Source: Apostichopus japonicus
Lineage: Eukaryota > Echinodermata > Holothuroidea > Aspidochirotida > Stichopodidae
Reading direction: 5' to 3'
Assembly (NCBI RefSeq): GCF_037975245.1
Contig: NC_092576.1
Coordinates: forward strand, 11,590,611-11,654,610
DNA: 64,000 nt
Below, in pieces: positions 12,801-27,800 of this stretch; the first letter of the stretch is position 1, and each line of letters opens with the position of its first letter. A model generated the notes under the pieces. The model saw only the letters and a program-made list of their open reading frames with translations. It had not been told where the DNA came from and made no database searches. The translations under genes were made by a program, and so were the position numbers.

Positions 12801-15800
12801 CAGATAAGGTAATAACCATTACTTTGCTACAGATAAGGTAATAATTGTTACTTTGTTACAGATAAGGTAATAATTGTTACTTTATTACAGATAAGGTAAT
12901 AACTGTTACTTTGCAATAGATAAGGTAATATTTGTTACTTTGTTACAGATAAGGTAATAGTTGTTACTCTGTTACAGATAAGGTAATAACTGTTACTTTG
13001 TAATAGATAAGGTAATAATTGTTACTTTGTTACAGATAAGGTAACAATTGTTACTTTGTTACAGATAAGGTAATATTTGTTACTTTGTTACAGATAAGGT
13101 AATAATTGCTACTTTGTTACAGATAAGGTAATAATTGTAATACTTTGTTACAGATAAGGTAATAATTATTACTTTATTACAGATAAGGTAATAATTGTAA
13201 TACTTTGTTACAGATAAGGTAATAATTATTACTTTATTACAGATAAGGTAATAATTGTTATACTTTGTTACAGATAAGGTAATATTAATCTTTTCCATTC
13301 TTCTCTCTTCTTATTTTCTTCCTCTGGTTTTATTGTTTTCCTCTTAGGTCAGTAAGTATAAACTAAGCTTCATTTGATATAAAGAAATAATGGTTAAAAC
13401 ATGTCACAAATGTCTAGGTTACAATTTAAATGGGATCATTATTAATGTAAAAAAGGAAATGAATGCATCGACTACAAATCATGCAATTATTCTCTTTATG
13501 CTTTCTTTCAATTTGTATTTACCTGTGGCGAGTCCTGTTGTGTGGTCCCTCTCTGGGCCTGTCCAGGCGGTCGGTGTTCCCGACGTGATCCTATACCAAT
13601 CTAGCTCATCATTGACAAGTTGTTGCCAGCTACACAGGCCATATTCAAAGGTACAAGATGTGTAACCAGCTGGAAATGTGAAAAAAAAAATAAGAAATTA
13701 TCATTAAAACTAAATATTTTAGAATATATTTGCAACATTTTGGGTTACTATAGGCAAACGACCCCCCACGGCAACTAGCAACTTGTACAAACAAAGGCAA
13801 ACTGAAAAGAAACGTCGACATAAATATTTTATAACCGGAATGTCGGCGAACCAAGGGATTGAGTTCTCATCGATAGCAAGTAACAAACATCTGTCACACC
13901 CAAAGAAAAAAGAAATGGGGGCATCATATGAATAATATCAGTGGCCAAAGGCAATGCTGTCAAATCTGCTAGAAAGTCAAGTTATGGCATATCATATGCC
14001 AATTTTCAAGAAACATTTGATAGCTAAAATGTCAAAAGGCATTTGCCTGACTTTTTCTTTTCCTCCTTCTATTGCTTTCTTCTTTTCTTTTTAAAATATT
14101 TTAGCAAGCTAATCAAAACAAATTAAATTTGAAAGTAACTCCTTATCCCTCTTATCTACTCCTTATAAAGGCATTGAAGGCTCGCCCAAAACCGTGTGCC
14201 GCGCTTTATAAAAGTTAATTTCCCGTTGCTTGCAAGTGAAGTTTTCTGCTTGTCGCTACAAAATGCAGACAGTAATGAAACGTGATACCTTGTTATCTTT
14301 TATCTAGACCTGAGATGTCCATCGCTGCTATGTACACTGTGTTGTGGGTATTGACCGCAGCTGTATGTATTGACTGTACACTAGTGTCTAATTACCGACG
14401 GTAGCAAGATGTGTGTGCATTTTCTGGGATCGATGGTGGTGTCTAACACTTCGGTTACACCTCATTCGAAACTAGGTCAGATTACCGGCATGAGACGTTT
14501 CTTTGTGCGCGAGTCTTCACACCCTTTAAGGGGATACCTACCACAGACAGCCTCGTCCGAGTTGTCGCCACAATCGTCGGTCAAGTCGCAAATTCTGGAG
14601 GTATCGATGCATCCTCTTGAATCACATCGGAACTCATCATTACGGCACACTGCTTCGGATTCTGGTAAATTCAGGAAAAACCGAGATTAATGTTTGACGC
14701 AAAGAGAAAATGTTGACTTTGGGGTTATTTAGTTGTATTAAAATGGGAGCAAGATGCTTAGAAAATCTCTTGAGGTAAGTCTATTTTCAAAACTAACTCT
14801 GAAATATTTGGTAACAGACCAGGGAGTTGTCAGTAGGGTGACCTGCATGCCAGTCAGGGCTGTGACAGTTTTGAAATAACAAGTCTGGAAAATATAAACT
14901 GGCTCACAATCTTGCAAGGACCAGGTATGCAGGACATTTTAATAAAGGCCTGATACGGTTGAGTGCCATTCTAGCCTAAATCCTAGATCATAAGTCAGCA
15001 TAGGCGTAGGAGGCGGGAGGGCTGGGGGGGGCTGCAACCCCCCTAAGCAAATATTTTTGTGAAAATTCGGGCAATATGAGGAGAATTTTTCGGGCACCTA
15101 CTGAAAGAAAAATAAATTACAATGTGTTTTTCAATGGTTAAACTTATATTATTATTATCAATATTATTGTAACGACTTCCCGAAAAATTGTAACCAATAT
15201 GGAACGGTAATAACACGGCATATGATTGTATGTAATTGGCATGCAATGCAATAACCGATTCATGCCTATATGATATGTACATTAAGATGTTGAAAAAAAT
15301 TTGGGTTATATTTTTCGGGCAAGTCGTTATAGCCCATCCCCAAATCAAACTGGGCTCCTACGCCTATTGTGGTCAGTATAGATACGAGTGATTTGTGGCT
15401 CCCTGTGGGTCCTTTGTCCAACCAATGTTTCACATGGTCCCTCGTACAAAGTGAATTGACAAACCCTGTTGTAGATCCATACCATCCATTGACTATTTCA
15501 TTCCCAGCCTTGGCTAATTTGCATGTAAGAGTTGGGGCTTAAAGGTGACTATGCCATTTATCTGTTAAGGATACATATTTTGCAAATCTGCCTTCTTGGA
15601 CCAAGAGTTACTCAATTCTAAAGAATGTCATGCACAGGGGTGGAATTAAAGGGTTATCATTTTCACTTTTTTTAGAAGATGGGGGTAGAGGGGTCACTTT
15701 CTATGAAACTTGGTCCCTAGTTCACAGGCCTTTGGGTGCGACAAAGGGCCACTTCAATGTAACCAGGGGCGACTTGGTTATCTTTTAATTTATCATATTT

Positions 15801-18800
15801 TAGAGGCCTGCTATATAACAAATTAATAAACAAAGTGGTATAAACTATTGACAAAGAGTTTACACATTATCACAGTATATTTATGTTGTATCATCACCAT
15901 AGCAACCCCAACTATTATCTAAGCCCGATGTAAATTAGAATCCTATGAGTATCATATCTATCAGGGATGAGCCTGGGGTAAAAAAAAAATCACGGAACTT
16001 TGCAAAAATTCGGTATAGGCTCCAGTTTGCATATGCTACAGTGTGCTAGGATAATAGTTTTTGTCCCCGAGGTAGAAAAGAAATCACGGATATTCCGCGA
16101 ATTCTCAGAAAAAAGCTCATGCCCGATCTTTTCTACAATCAAGAGCTTACCAGGGAAGGAACAACCAGAGAATGATACATCATCCAACGCAATGTCACCC
16201 AGTACACTGAAAGACCTCACTGCCTCAAACTGAATCTGTTTGCATATTAAATGAGAAGAAAATATGAATATTCATTTAACGTCAGTCACTTCCACCGTTT
16301 TTGTGGCGGATGTGTGTTCCTTCACTTTATAAAATGTGAGATTATTTGTCTACAGTAATGGACATATCATCGACGCTGTTTAATTCTACACTACAACATG
16401 TGTATTCGTACACTGTATAAAATGTGAGATTATTTGTCTACAGTAATGGACATATCATCAACACTGTTTAATTCTACACTACAACACTCAGTCGCTTTTT
16501 TTTGGTTTCCTTTCCAAAATACATTGGACCAAAAAACAATACCAAACCTTTGATTACCAATTTGTTGAAATTTGGCATTGTCAAAACAAGTTTAGCGTGT
16601 ATCAACAGGTATCAAAAGATTTTCTTAGCCTAGCATTACAACTGTATCACTAGCTAACTTATCTTTCGCTTGTGGAAGGGACAGATTTGGAAGCACATTT
16701 TCACTTGTGTCGGCTAAATGGCAGAAAATAAGATATCCTTAAGTAGTTGATTCCATAAAATGTTGAATCTACGTCGAAATGAATGAATAAAAACATCGTA
16801 GCAAGAAAAAACTAAAGTTTAAACTAAGACCATCCTATGGTTCTATTCGAGCATTCTCTACAATAAGAATGTAAGACAAACTCACCTGGAACTGTCCGAC
16901 GATGCGACCCACACCCACTTGAATCTGGACCCACTCTTGACCCAGTGGGTCAGGGATCAGCAACAAGAGAGTTCTGATGGTATCCCTGATGATGTAGATA
17001 CCCAATTCCCCGATGTCTGACGAAATAGAAATTATGAAAGGAAAAGACTATCTTCAATAAAAAAAAACCTGTGTATGAAAGCGCACCGCGGTGCTGTGTT
17101 CTATTTAGCTATTGTACTGTTTCTACACATAAAAGGTTATAACCAATCACTGCAATGGGAATTCTTAGTAAATCACTTTCAGGGACTTTCAACTGTTCAA
17201 AAACCTAATACTTACATGTCTTTAAACCCTCTTTTTTTGTAAAGCGACCTTTTTCAAATTAATCCAGATGCCCCTTACCCATTCCTTTGACTTCCTATCA
17301 CGTGATGCTAGAATACTGTTGCATAAGATGGCTATATATGAGCGCAGTCTAAGTTCCATAAGTTCTTTTGTACAATCAACAGGTTACTAAGGATTGTACA
17401 GCGTGTTTAAAACAACTCAATATTCATCAAACTGTAAGCATTGAAGAAGTTGTTCAGTCAATAACTTCAAAGTTAGTCAGATTCAATTACTGTATAAAAG
17501 ATCCATAACCAACAAATGCATTGCAATTTGATAGCAAATCACTTCGTGGGAATTTTGTATTCAAAAAAATTGTAATGTAATTTTCCATTTTTGTACTTTT
17601 AGACGTATTGATTAAAAGGAATAATACGCATTGATCAAAACTCCAAAACATTTTGTTTTCTTCTTTTTTGGGGGGAGGGGAAGAGGGGGAGGGAATGGGA
17701 GAGGGAGGGGTAGAGGGTAGCGGATGAGGATGGGGAGGGGGAGAGCAACCTTTGTTCAAATTCAACTAGATATGACCACAACTTCCTCTACTTTACTGTC
17801 ACATGTCAATATAAAGTTTAAAAAACTATATCGCATTTATAAGATCCTGGCTATGAACAGAATATTTCCATCACTTCTTACTGCCTTCGGGAGGCCATTA
17901 AGAAAATCCAATATCATGAAATGAGTCATCAAACTCAATGCAGAAGCTTGCCTGCAAATAACTTAAAAAGCAAACTAGAATAAATTACACTCAAGAAGTG
18001 TCAGAATCTGTCTTTAATGATAGATATTACGTATTATAGCTATTATAGGTATTATAGGTATTGTTAATATTACAAGAGCGTGGTGGCCAATTGGCTAAGG
18101 CGTCGGACTCGTGGTCCAAGGATTGCTGGTTCGATTCCTGCCTAGTTCATTATGTTGTGTCCTTGGGCAAGATACTTTATCTCACTTGCCTCTCTCCACC
18201 CAGGGGTTCAATGGGGTACATGTGAGGTAACTTGTCATTGGGCGCAGTATATAACTGCAGCCGACTGGAGGGATTGTCTCCGGGACAGGTTATCATTGAT
18301 CAGGAATAATATAACGTCTGTAAAGTGCTTTGAGACCTATTGCTGGTATAAAGCCCTATAAAAAGTGCAAATATTATTATAAGTAATATTATTATTATAG
18401 TCTGTACGAACCAGTTCCTTGTATGTGTACCCAGACAGTCAGGAGACATCCTGGAGCAGATTCGTACAGGTCTGGGGTACGGAGGAGGGCCTTGCTGTAG
18501 CCGGACCCTGAGCTGGCATCCACGTACATGTAAGTCCCTGCCATCATGTGAAAGAGGAACAGATATTAACAACGGAATTCACAGTTTTAAAGGCATTGAA
18601 GACTCGCCCCAAACCGAGTGCGGCCATCTGAAAAAGTTAACTTTCTGTTGCTTGCAAGTGACGTTTTGTTCCTGTCGCTACAAAATGCAGACAGGAATGA
18701 AACGTGATACCTTGTTATATTTAACTGGACCTGAGATTTCCATCCCTGTATCGTTTATACACCCTGTTGTGGGTATTGGCCGCAGCTGTATGTACTGACT

Positions 18801-21800
18801 ATACACTAGTGTCTAATTACGAAGGTAGCAAGCTGTGTGTGTCTATTTTCTTGGATCAATGGTGGTGTCTAACACTTCTGTTACACCTCATTTGAAACTA
18901 TAGGTCAGATTACCGGCATTAGAAATTTCTTTTTGCACGAGTCTTAGCACCCTTTACGTCATGTCTAAACATCATGATATAATGTGTTTCTGGGCACCAA
19001 TGTACAAACATTGGGTCTTTCATATTAATTCTTGTTAAACTGACACCTTTCTTCTCTTGGACCCGAAGAATACGATGCTAATATTATATTCATTTCTTTA
19101 GTCGACCGTGGTACAGGAATAGCGTTATACCATATTCAAGTGTTAGCGTTATATTAACAGTAGAATCCAAGAAAGTACAGATTAAAGATATAAAGAAAAA
19201 TGTAGCAGTATTCACATTTCTTCATTTAACTCGCATTTATAAATGGCCTACACCAACAAGTACTGATTTTTTAAAGCGAATATTATTGGCATTGATACTA
19301 CAAGCAATGATTTTCATTTCAGCTTAACGAAAATAAGCTAAAAGTAACAGTCACTACTATCAAACCAGTGATGTAAGGATGACAATTCCCGCCTGACGCT
19401 TTATCAACAAATGAAAAAGTGGGACATCACAATCTCCTTCATGACAATACCTTCATCAGTTCCCAGGGTATGATCAGCTTCTGGTCCAGTGTTATCTGTC
19501 GGAGTAGCTCCAGTGCTATTCATCCACCGATAGGATCCACTGCTAAGTTCCTGGAATCCACACAGACCGTTCTCAAAATCACAGGCACCTTTGGAATGAG
19601 GATAACAAATTAAGGATGTTATTTTTACACTTTGGTGCAGATTTTCTGTAGGTTTCTGTAGTATATATATATATATATAGGCCCGTGGTTCGAATCCCGG
19701 TGGAGGCTGAAAGTTTTTTCACTGTTCTTGATTTTCCAACTCATTACGATTTTCATTTATATATATATATATATATGTATGTTATGTACTTATATATATA
19801 TGTACATATGTAGATGTATATCTACATATGTATATGGATATGTTTATATATATAAAGATATAATAGATATATATATATATATATTATTATTATTATAGAA
19901 AACCAGAGAAATAAGTTATGACTCATAATTGACAAATAAGGAGTAAGGTTTTAGAAAATATATTGGAATTTTCGGTCCCCCTGGGACCTTCGTCAGCAAT
20001 ACTTTGCAGTTGAATAAAAAGTATAAAATGTAACACAATGAAAGTATGACGCTAGATAAGTGTAAATTGCATTGATGTAATTAAAACCAAATAAACCATG
20101 ACTATACAGGAAGCAGATTAAGGAGCAAAGAACAGATTACATATGTTTGTAGAACTGATAGTTGTTAAGGGGTCCCAAGTCTTTGTTGAGACCGGTGTTG
20201 TGAGATTTAATACGAAAGATCCAGTCCATTTCTTTACTTAAAAAAAGCTACAGTATGATATGGGCCGAATCAAGGCTTGCACAATCTTATGCTAGGGATA
20301 CCTCGCAGAGAAAACCACGAGTAGACGTGAATATCTTAGACTTGAATATTAGAATCGCTCACCACAGAGGGCTTCATCCGTTCCATCTTCACAGTCCGCG
20401 ACAAAATCGCAAATTTGTCCGACGTCGGAGAGACACAGCGTCCCAGCATCGCATTCAAACACACACGGTGGTAGAGTGGGGGCGACACAGCGGCCAGCAT
20501 AGAGTTGAATATCATCGAGGGCAATGTCTCCTTGGTTACCTTCACCGACCATGCCTTCAAATACCTGGAAAAGTGAAAGATATATATATATCCATGCCTG
20601 ACCCATTGATATGAACTATTCAACTTTAATTGACTATACCCAACTGAGAAAATTTAATAGGAGGCAGAGCGCATAGTCAGATAAAGATGGAAAGCAACAT
20701 ATAGAGAAACTAACAAACATTTAGGGATTGATGGGCAATTATACTGTACCTTGTTGGTTCCATGAATGGTCAACCAAATATTAATCCAGAGTTCAACAAT
20801 GACATGAATTATATCAAAGTCATGTAGTGGACTTCGAAGATAACATTCAGAGGGACTATATGGGTGTGACTTAAAAGAATACCAAAGTTACTTGGAAATC
20901 CTGGTAGTGCACAAGCCAATAAGGTACTGTGAGAAAATCACTGACAAAATATTGAAAGTACCAGTGGAAAAGGACTTGTTAGTCGATATAATATCAACAC
21001 TTTGTAAATAAATACCGCTGCTGAGATTTGTAACCTACGGACCTTGAGAAGCTTTAACATTCTCGTTCGGCCTTTTTTTTTCCCTTTCTTTGCAGAGTGA
21101 AAATAATTTTTATTTTTTTCAATAGAGATCACAAAGTTCAATACGTACACAGTTACTTTATATAAATAGACTAACCAACTGAATCAGAGGATTAAGGGCA
21201 GCGATGTCTACTATGACACCATTCCAATAATCTCCTTTATCTCCCGTCCAAGACTGGATCGCCCTCCAATCGCGGTAATCTGCCTCGTTACCCCTCTGGT
21301 AGAGGGTCAAGGTCCCCGGGGTGGGGCCATACATGTGATACCACAAGGACATGCAGAAGGGTCGTCCGATGTCGATGTTGGTGTCGGTCACCATCCAGGC
21401 GCGATCCCCGGGACTGCGTGGCGCAGACGTATCGATGAAGGCGTAGAAACCGAACTCGGTGCTGAGGGTGTGGTCGGAGGAGGGTCCAGTATTCTGATTG
21501 GGCGAGCTTCCGGCCTGTCGGATCCAGTCGAATTCGTCGTCTTCGATGTTCGCGTAGGTTCCGAAGCCGTCTTCGAAGTTGGTGCTTCCCAGATCGGAAC
21601 AGAACAGTTTTGAAAAGTCGATATCGTCGATGGCAACGTACAGGTCATCCAATCGCAGAACTCCGGTGAAACGAATCTGTCGGAACCAAAAAATATTATT
21701 TTCAGCGAGGTCTAGCAGAATATTCCAGATTTAACTGTTATTAGTCGACGAATAAAGCCACATTTTCTGAGATGTGGAAAAGTCAAAATTATCAAAAGCA

Positions 21801-24800
21801 ACTACAAAAAGCAAACTTTAAGCAAACAGGGCATGCTGTCATAGCTGGAGAATTATAATTAAATAATTTATTTTAGTTTTCATTTCTTGGTTTGAACGTT
21901 CTTCATCGACTATGTTTCCACCTTTACATAAGTAGTTACTGCAAAAGTTGTTACTTCTATGACATAATTTAAGAATGTGTAAAAGTCAGTTGGCCTGACG
22001 TTTCGAATCCTAGCAGGATCTTCTTCAAAGGCTAAATGACAAGTAACAGTGACAGAAGGGATAAAAACACGCACAGATTAATACAGAACAGGTTAATGAG
22101 CATGGTGAACACAAACAGATAGATGTAAGAGGATTAGTATACAAATAATAAATGGTTACGAGTGCATTAGTGCAAATATTTCATGAGTTGAAAGATGTCA
22201 TTGTTCCATTCAACGAGGCACATGCACGAATTGGAAACCATTCATTATTTGTTGTATACAACACTTTCAAATTTGGATATAATTGGATGTAAAATGCACT
22301 CATGCAACAGATTGTTTTGAACAGACAGGTTTTTTCTGCTCTCTTACCATTGAAAAAAAATGCTATCAAAAAAGTATAACGTATGACTCTATCATCATAG
22401 CGTGCAATAGAGCCGATTTTGCATGCAATCGACGAGCAATTGACCAATCAAATGGCCGGAATATAATTAGGTGTTGTATAATAGACAACGGATGGAGATA
22501 TTAAGTTTTACAAGTCCTTTTGAGATGTTTACTATAGCTGAGAAATCTTACCCTATATTCGATGCCGTAATTAACTTTGACCTGTCCAAGATGCCAACGT
22601 CCACTACTGGTCTCCACTTTACTGAAAGTACCGATGGGGACGCTGTTTCCGTTGAGTTCCGAGTAGACGTCGAGCTTGGCTTGGAATCCGCTCGTCCTAT
22701 ACCAGAATTGGAGACACAGCTCCCCGGGGGAGAGCGTCTTGCTGAAGAAAGAGGCGTCGTTGTCACGGATGAGAGTAGGCGTGGTCTCGTTGAAGAGGAA
22801 GTAGTAACCTTTAAAGGGAGGAGGAGGAAAATTTAAAGGCATTGAAGACTCGCCCCAAACCGCGTGCGACCATCTGAAAAAGTTAACTTTCTGTTGCTTG
22901 CAAGTGACGTTTTGTTCGAGTCGCTACAAAATGCAAACAGTAAATGAAACGTGATACCGTGTTATCTTTTATCTAGACCTGAGATGTCCATCGCTGTATC
23001 GTTTGTACACTGTGTTGTGGGTATTGACCGCAGCTGTATGTATTGACTGTACACTAGTGTCTAATTACAGACGGTAGCAAGCTGTGTGTGTACTTTCTGG
23101 GATCGATGGTGGTGTCTAACATTTCTGTTAAACTTCATTTGAAACTAGGTCAGATTACCAGCATTAGATGTTTCTTTTTGCGCAAGTCTTCACACCCTTT
23201 AATCATTAGATATCTTATAATCATTCTCTTTTTGGTGGGTCATTCTGTAAGCCTCAGTTGGCAGTCCATTATACACACACACTCTGCCAAAGCCAATATC
23301 TATTCTGACGATCTTTCTGGGGCGCTAACTATGCGTACTAAATAATCACGCAATCATGAACATACACTTCTTTGTCAAAAGTTTGGTCATATTTGTAAAA
23401 GATCGAGGCAATGAAAAATACAAATGTAAACATAAACCGATGATAACCGTGTCCTGCCTATGTTTACTAACCGAGTTTAATACGGTTCTTGTTGGAAAAC
23501 AATTAGTTTGGCCACAGATACGAGCAAACGTACTGACATCAACGGTACCTAGCGCTTCATTTCTTGAGGCGGCTTGAGCGGCGCTTTAGATTAGATACAA
23601 AGTTTAGGGCAGAGTACGAAGCCTTCATGAAGACCTTCTAAGTGAACGGTATGCCGAAAGGGTTCCCCAGGAGGAAATTGTAGGGACAAATGGTGGAATT
23701 AATTACATTCCACACCATGGACTGTATCACCCCAAAAAATCTGACAAACTTATAGTTGTGTTTGATTGTAGTGCAAGGTTCAAAGGTCAGTGCCTTAATC
23801 AGTATTTGCTCCAGGGTCCTAATCTTACGAATACTCTTATTGGGGTCCTGTGTCGTTTCAGACATGAACCAGTCGCTTTCGTGTGTGATATCAAAGCCAT
23901 GTTTCACCAGTTCAGTTGGGAGAATGGGGATCTCCAGTCAGTTGCAACCAATGACAAAAAGTTTGCTGGAACAGTCATGGGCGTATCATGGTACAGTATT
24001 TGTTGAATGTGTCATTTCAACAGTGCCCTCTGTTACAAATTATTCATTATTTGAGAAATGTTTTAGCCTGTACCAGACATTACAAAATGGTGCTGGTGTA
24101 ATTTGATTGCTTTAAATATATTGCCTGATGCAAGCTATCATCTTTCCTACATCTTTGCGAATTTTTTTTTAGCACAAGTTATCGTACCTTGATTGGTTCC
24201 GGCCGAATGATCCTTCTCGGGTCGGCTGTCATCGAAGGGATTCCCGGCAGCCCCGTTGGTCCAGGACCAATCGTACTCGTCGGTACCGTCCTGGGTGAGG
24301 TCGCACGCACCTGGACCTTGCTCAAAGTCACAGATATCTGTACATTAAGGAAAGTTTGACATGAGTACAGCATAATAGCTCAATTGAAGGTAACATGGGT
24401 TAATGACCACTATCTTTCAGAAATCAAATAACCTTGATAGGCCTACACTCAGGCAGACTTTAATGATAATAATAATAATAATAATAACAATACTAATAAT
24501 AATAATAATAACAATACTACTACTACTACTAATAATAATAATGATAATAATATTTAGGATTGATAAAGCGCAGACTTATTCACCAACAACGGTTCTCAAG
24601 GCGCATCGCAATATCACCTGGTAAACGATAACTAACATAGAGACAAATCCCTTAACATGGCAGCAGCTAAACAGCGCCCAACTAACAGTTTATCTCACAG
24701 GTCCCCATTTACTGCACACCTGGGTGAAGAGAGGCAATGGAGATAAAGTGCCTTGCCCAAGGACAACAATGTAATGATCTGGGCAAGACTCGAACCTGCA

Positions 24801-27800
24801 AACCTTAGATCACAAGTCCACTGGCTTGACCAGCTAAACAGCACCCAACTGACAATTTATCTCACAGGTCCCGCTTTACCGCACACCTGGGTGAAGAGAG
24901 GCAATGGAGATAAAGTGCCTTGCCCAAGGACAACAACGTAATGATCTGGGCAAGACTGGAACCTGCAAACCTTAGATCACAAGTCCACTGCCTTGACCAG
25001 CTAAACAGCGCCGAACTGACAATTTATCTCACAGGTCCCCATTTACCGCACACCTGCAGGGTGAAGAGAGGCAATGGAGATAAAGTGCCTTGCCCAAGGA
25101 CACAACGTAATGACCTGGCCAGGGCTCGAACCTGCAAACCTTAGATCACAAGTCCACTGCCTTGACCAGCGTAACAGCGCCTAGCTGACAGTTTTATCTC
25201 ACAGGTCCCCATTTATACACCAGCAGGGTGAAGAGAGGCAATGGAGATGAAGCGCCTTACCCAATTGAGGATAAAACTTAATGATCTGGGCAAGACTCAA
25301 ACCTGTAATCCTTAGATCACAAGTCCACTGCTTGAACCACTTGACCACAACCACCTCTTCACCACAATGCTCTCTTTATCTTGCCATGTACCATCAAGTG
25401 TTTTGCCCCACATGTGTAAAACAAGAACCAGTACCCAGGGTATTCACATAACATGCTAGAACAGTCCAAATGAAACAAAGAAACACGCTTTATTTCTTCA
25501 ATCAATGATGAGCTTTGCGTAAAAAAATATCACAGAACTTTGCAAAAATTGCGGTATAGGCTCCAGTTTGCATATGTTACAGTATGTTAGGATAATAGTA
25601 TTTGTTCCCCAGGTAGAAAAGAAATCCAGGCCGGATATTCCGCGAATTGGCAGAAAAAGCTCATGTCTGTTCGATAAAAAGATGACTGCAAATAAAATGG
25701 CCAGTTACGTGGAAAATGACCACTAACGCAAACATTATACGCCTGGAAGCCAATTAAAACATTATTTATTTTAACAATGAGAGGAGAAAAAATTGTAAAA
25801 TATGAAAGAATCAGAAAAAAAAAAAACACAAACCTGGACTTGGACATTCTGTGTCCCAGAACGATATATCATCCAAAGCAATGTCACCTCTAGTCCCAGA
25901 GCTAGTGACCACCTCAAAAATAGCCTGTGAGAAAACAAAGAAAATATGCAGATTTTAGGAAATAATAAGTTCCAGGAACGATGTTACGCATAAGAAAATA
26001 TGACTGTTCCAAATGATAATACAAAAACAACACAGGTTCTACTCCTAGCTACTGAGAATAGTAGCTTTAATGGTGTCTTGTACTCTTAAAGGCTTTGAAG
26101 ACTCGCGCACAAAGAAACGTCTAATGCTAGTTATCTGACCTAGTTTCGAATGAGGTGTAACAGAAGTGTTAAACACCACCATCGATCCAAGAAAATACAC
26201 ACACAGCTTGCTACCGTCAGTAATTAGACACTAGTGTACAGTCAGTACATACAGCTGCGGTCAATACCCACAGCACAGTGTACAAACGGTACAGCGATGG
26301 ACATGTCAGGTCCAGCAAAAGATAACAAGGTATCACATTTCATTACTGTCTGCATTTTGTAGCTACACGAAATAAACTTCACTTGCAAGCAACGGAAAGT
26401 TAACTTTTTCAGATAGCTGCACGGGGTTTGGGCGAGTCTTCAATGCCTTTAAGAGCCTTGAACTTGTACTCATACCAAGGGGAACTGTACTCCTACTCAT
26501 ATTTTACTCCCAACTCATAACTGAGTCATTTTGGATATCTAGTACAGATACCGGTGTACCATTATGATGTACTCATACTTGTAAGGCTAAGAGCCTTGTC
26601 TCTCTCTCTCATACTAAGGGGAATTGTACTCCTACTCATAATGTTGTACTCCAACTCATAAGTGAGTCATTTTGGATATCTAGTACAGATACTGGTGTAC
26701 CATTATGATGTACTCATACTTGTAAGGTTAAGAACCTTGTACTAGTACTCATTCCAATGGGAATTGCACTCCTACTCATAATGTTGTACTCCAACTCATA
26801 ACTGAGTCATTTTGAATATCTAGTACTGGTGTACCATTATGTTCTCATACTTGTAAGGCTAAGAATCTTGTACTAGTACTCATGCCAAGGGGAATTGTAC
26901 TCCTACTTATAATGTTGCACTCTTACTGGTTAAGAACTTTGTATTTGTACTCACACCAAGGGGAATCCCATCTACTGCAAGTGTGTGTGATTGTCAAATT
27001 TATGAATTTTATGAATTTTATAAATTTAATGAATTATAAAGCATGCCATACCTGGAATGTCCCAGTGAGGTGGGCCTGTCCAAGTAACCAAACCTGTCCC
27101 TGGTTACCGGTCTTTGTCCACATGACCGTGTCGAGGGCTGACTTCCGTTGAATCATGTTGAGCGTGTTGACGTCCGAACCGTACATGTTGTACCAGAAAC
27201 GTACGCACTTACCGACCGAGGTCGAGGTCATCTCTGGTGAGACGATTCGGCCGAACCTATTGGTCTGACCGCTGCTGTCCACATATATGAAAAAGCCTGA
27301 GAGAAAAACAATCCAATCGGCTTGGGTTACACAGAGGTACTCCCGATTTCTTGAACGTTGGATAATGATGCTTTATAGGACAACTTTGTAGACTTGTCTG
27401 GATGCAGTCATTGCATCTGAATTTTCTAAAGTTTCTTCAATCGCAATATTGGCAATATGGTAGTAATTATGATGAATCTTGTGCTACAAAACTTGCCTTG
27501 TAACTTTATGATTGCCTGGTAATTTTATGGTCGTCTTATTACATGGTTGTCTCGTAATATGGTTGTCTTGTTACTTTATTGTCTTCTTGTAATACGTTTG
27601 TTTTTTAAATTTTATGGTCCTCTTGTAATATGGTTGTCTTGTAATTTTTGGGTTGTCTTGTAATATGGTTGTCTTGTAATTTTATGGTTGTCTTGTAAAA
27701 TGGTTGTCTTGTAATTTTATGTTTGTCTTGTAATATGGTTGTCTTGTAATTTCTTGGTTGTCTTGTAATATGGTTGTCTTGTAATTTTATGTTTGTCTTG

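Noticed and set aside
11628-13285. CRISPR-like array
   Set aside because: Units are directly adjacent with no unique spacers, and the window is clearly eukaryotic.
18076-18145. Possible tRNA-His gene
   Set aside because: Boxes A and B are good, but the sequence continues into a SINE body and tail, and a second copy lies at 33222-33408, so it is a retroposon head.
21335-21613. Plus-strand open frame of 92 codons
   Set aside because: It is antisense to the MAM11 exon and looks open only because that exon is long and GC-rich. The same holds for 22471-22836, 11190-11462 and 20255-20614.
23756-24106. Intact retrotransposon gene
   Set aside because: The BEL/Pao similarity is limited to the N-terminal reverse-transcriptase segment, with a frameshift and no YxDD, protease, RNase H or integrase.
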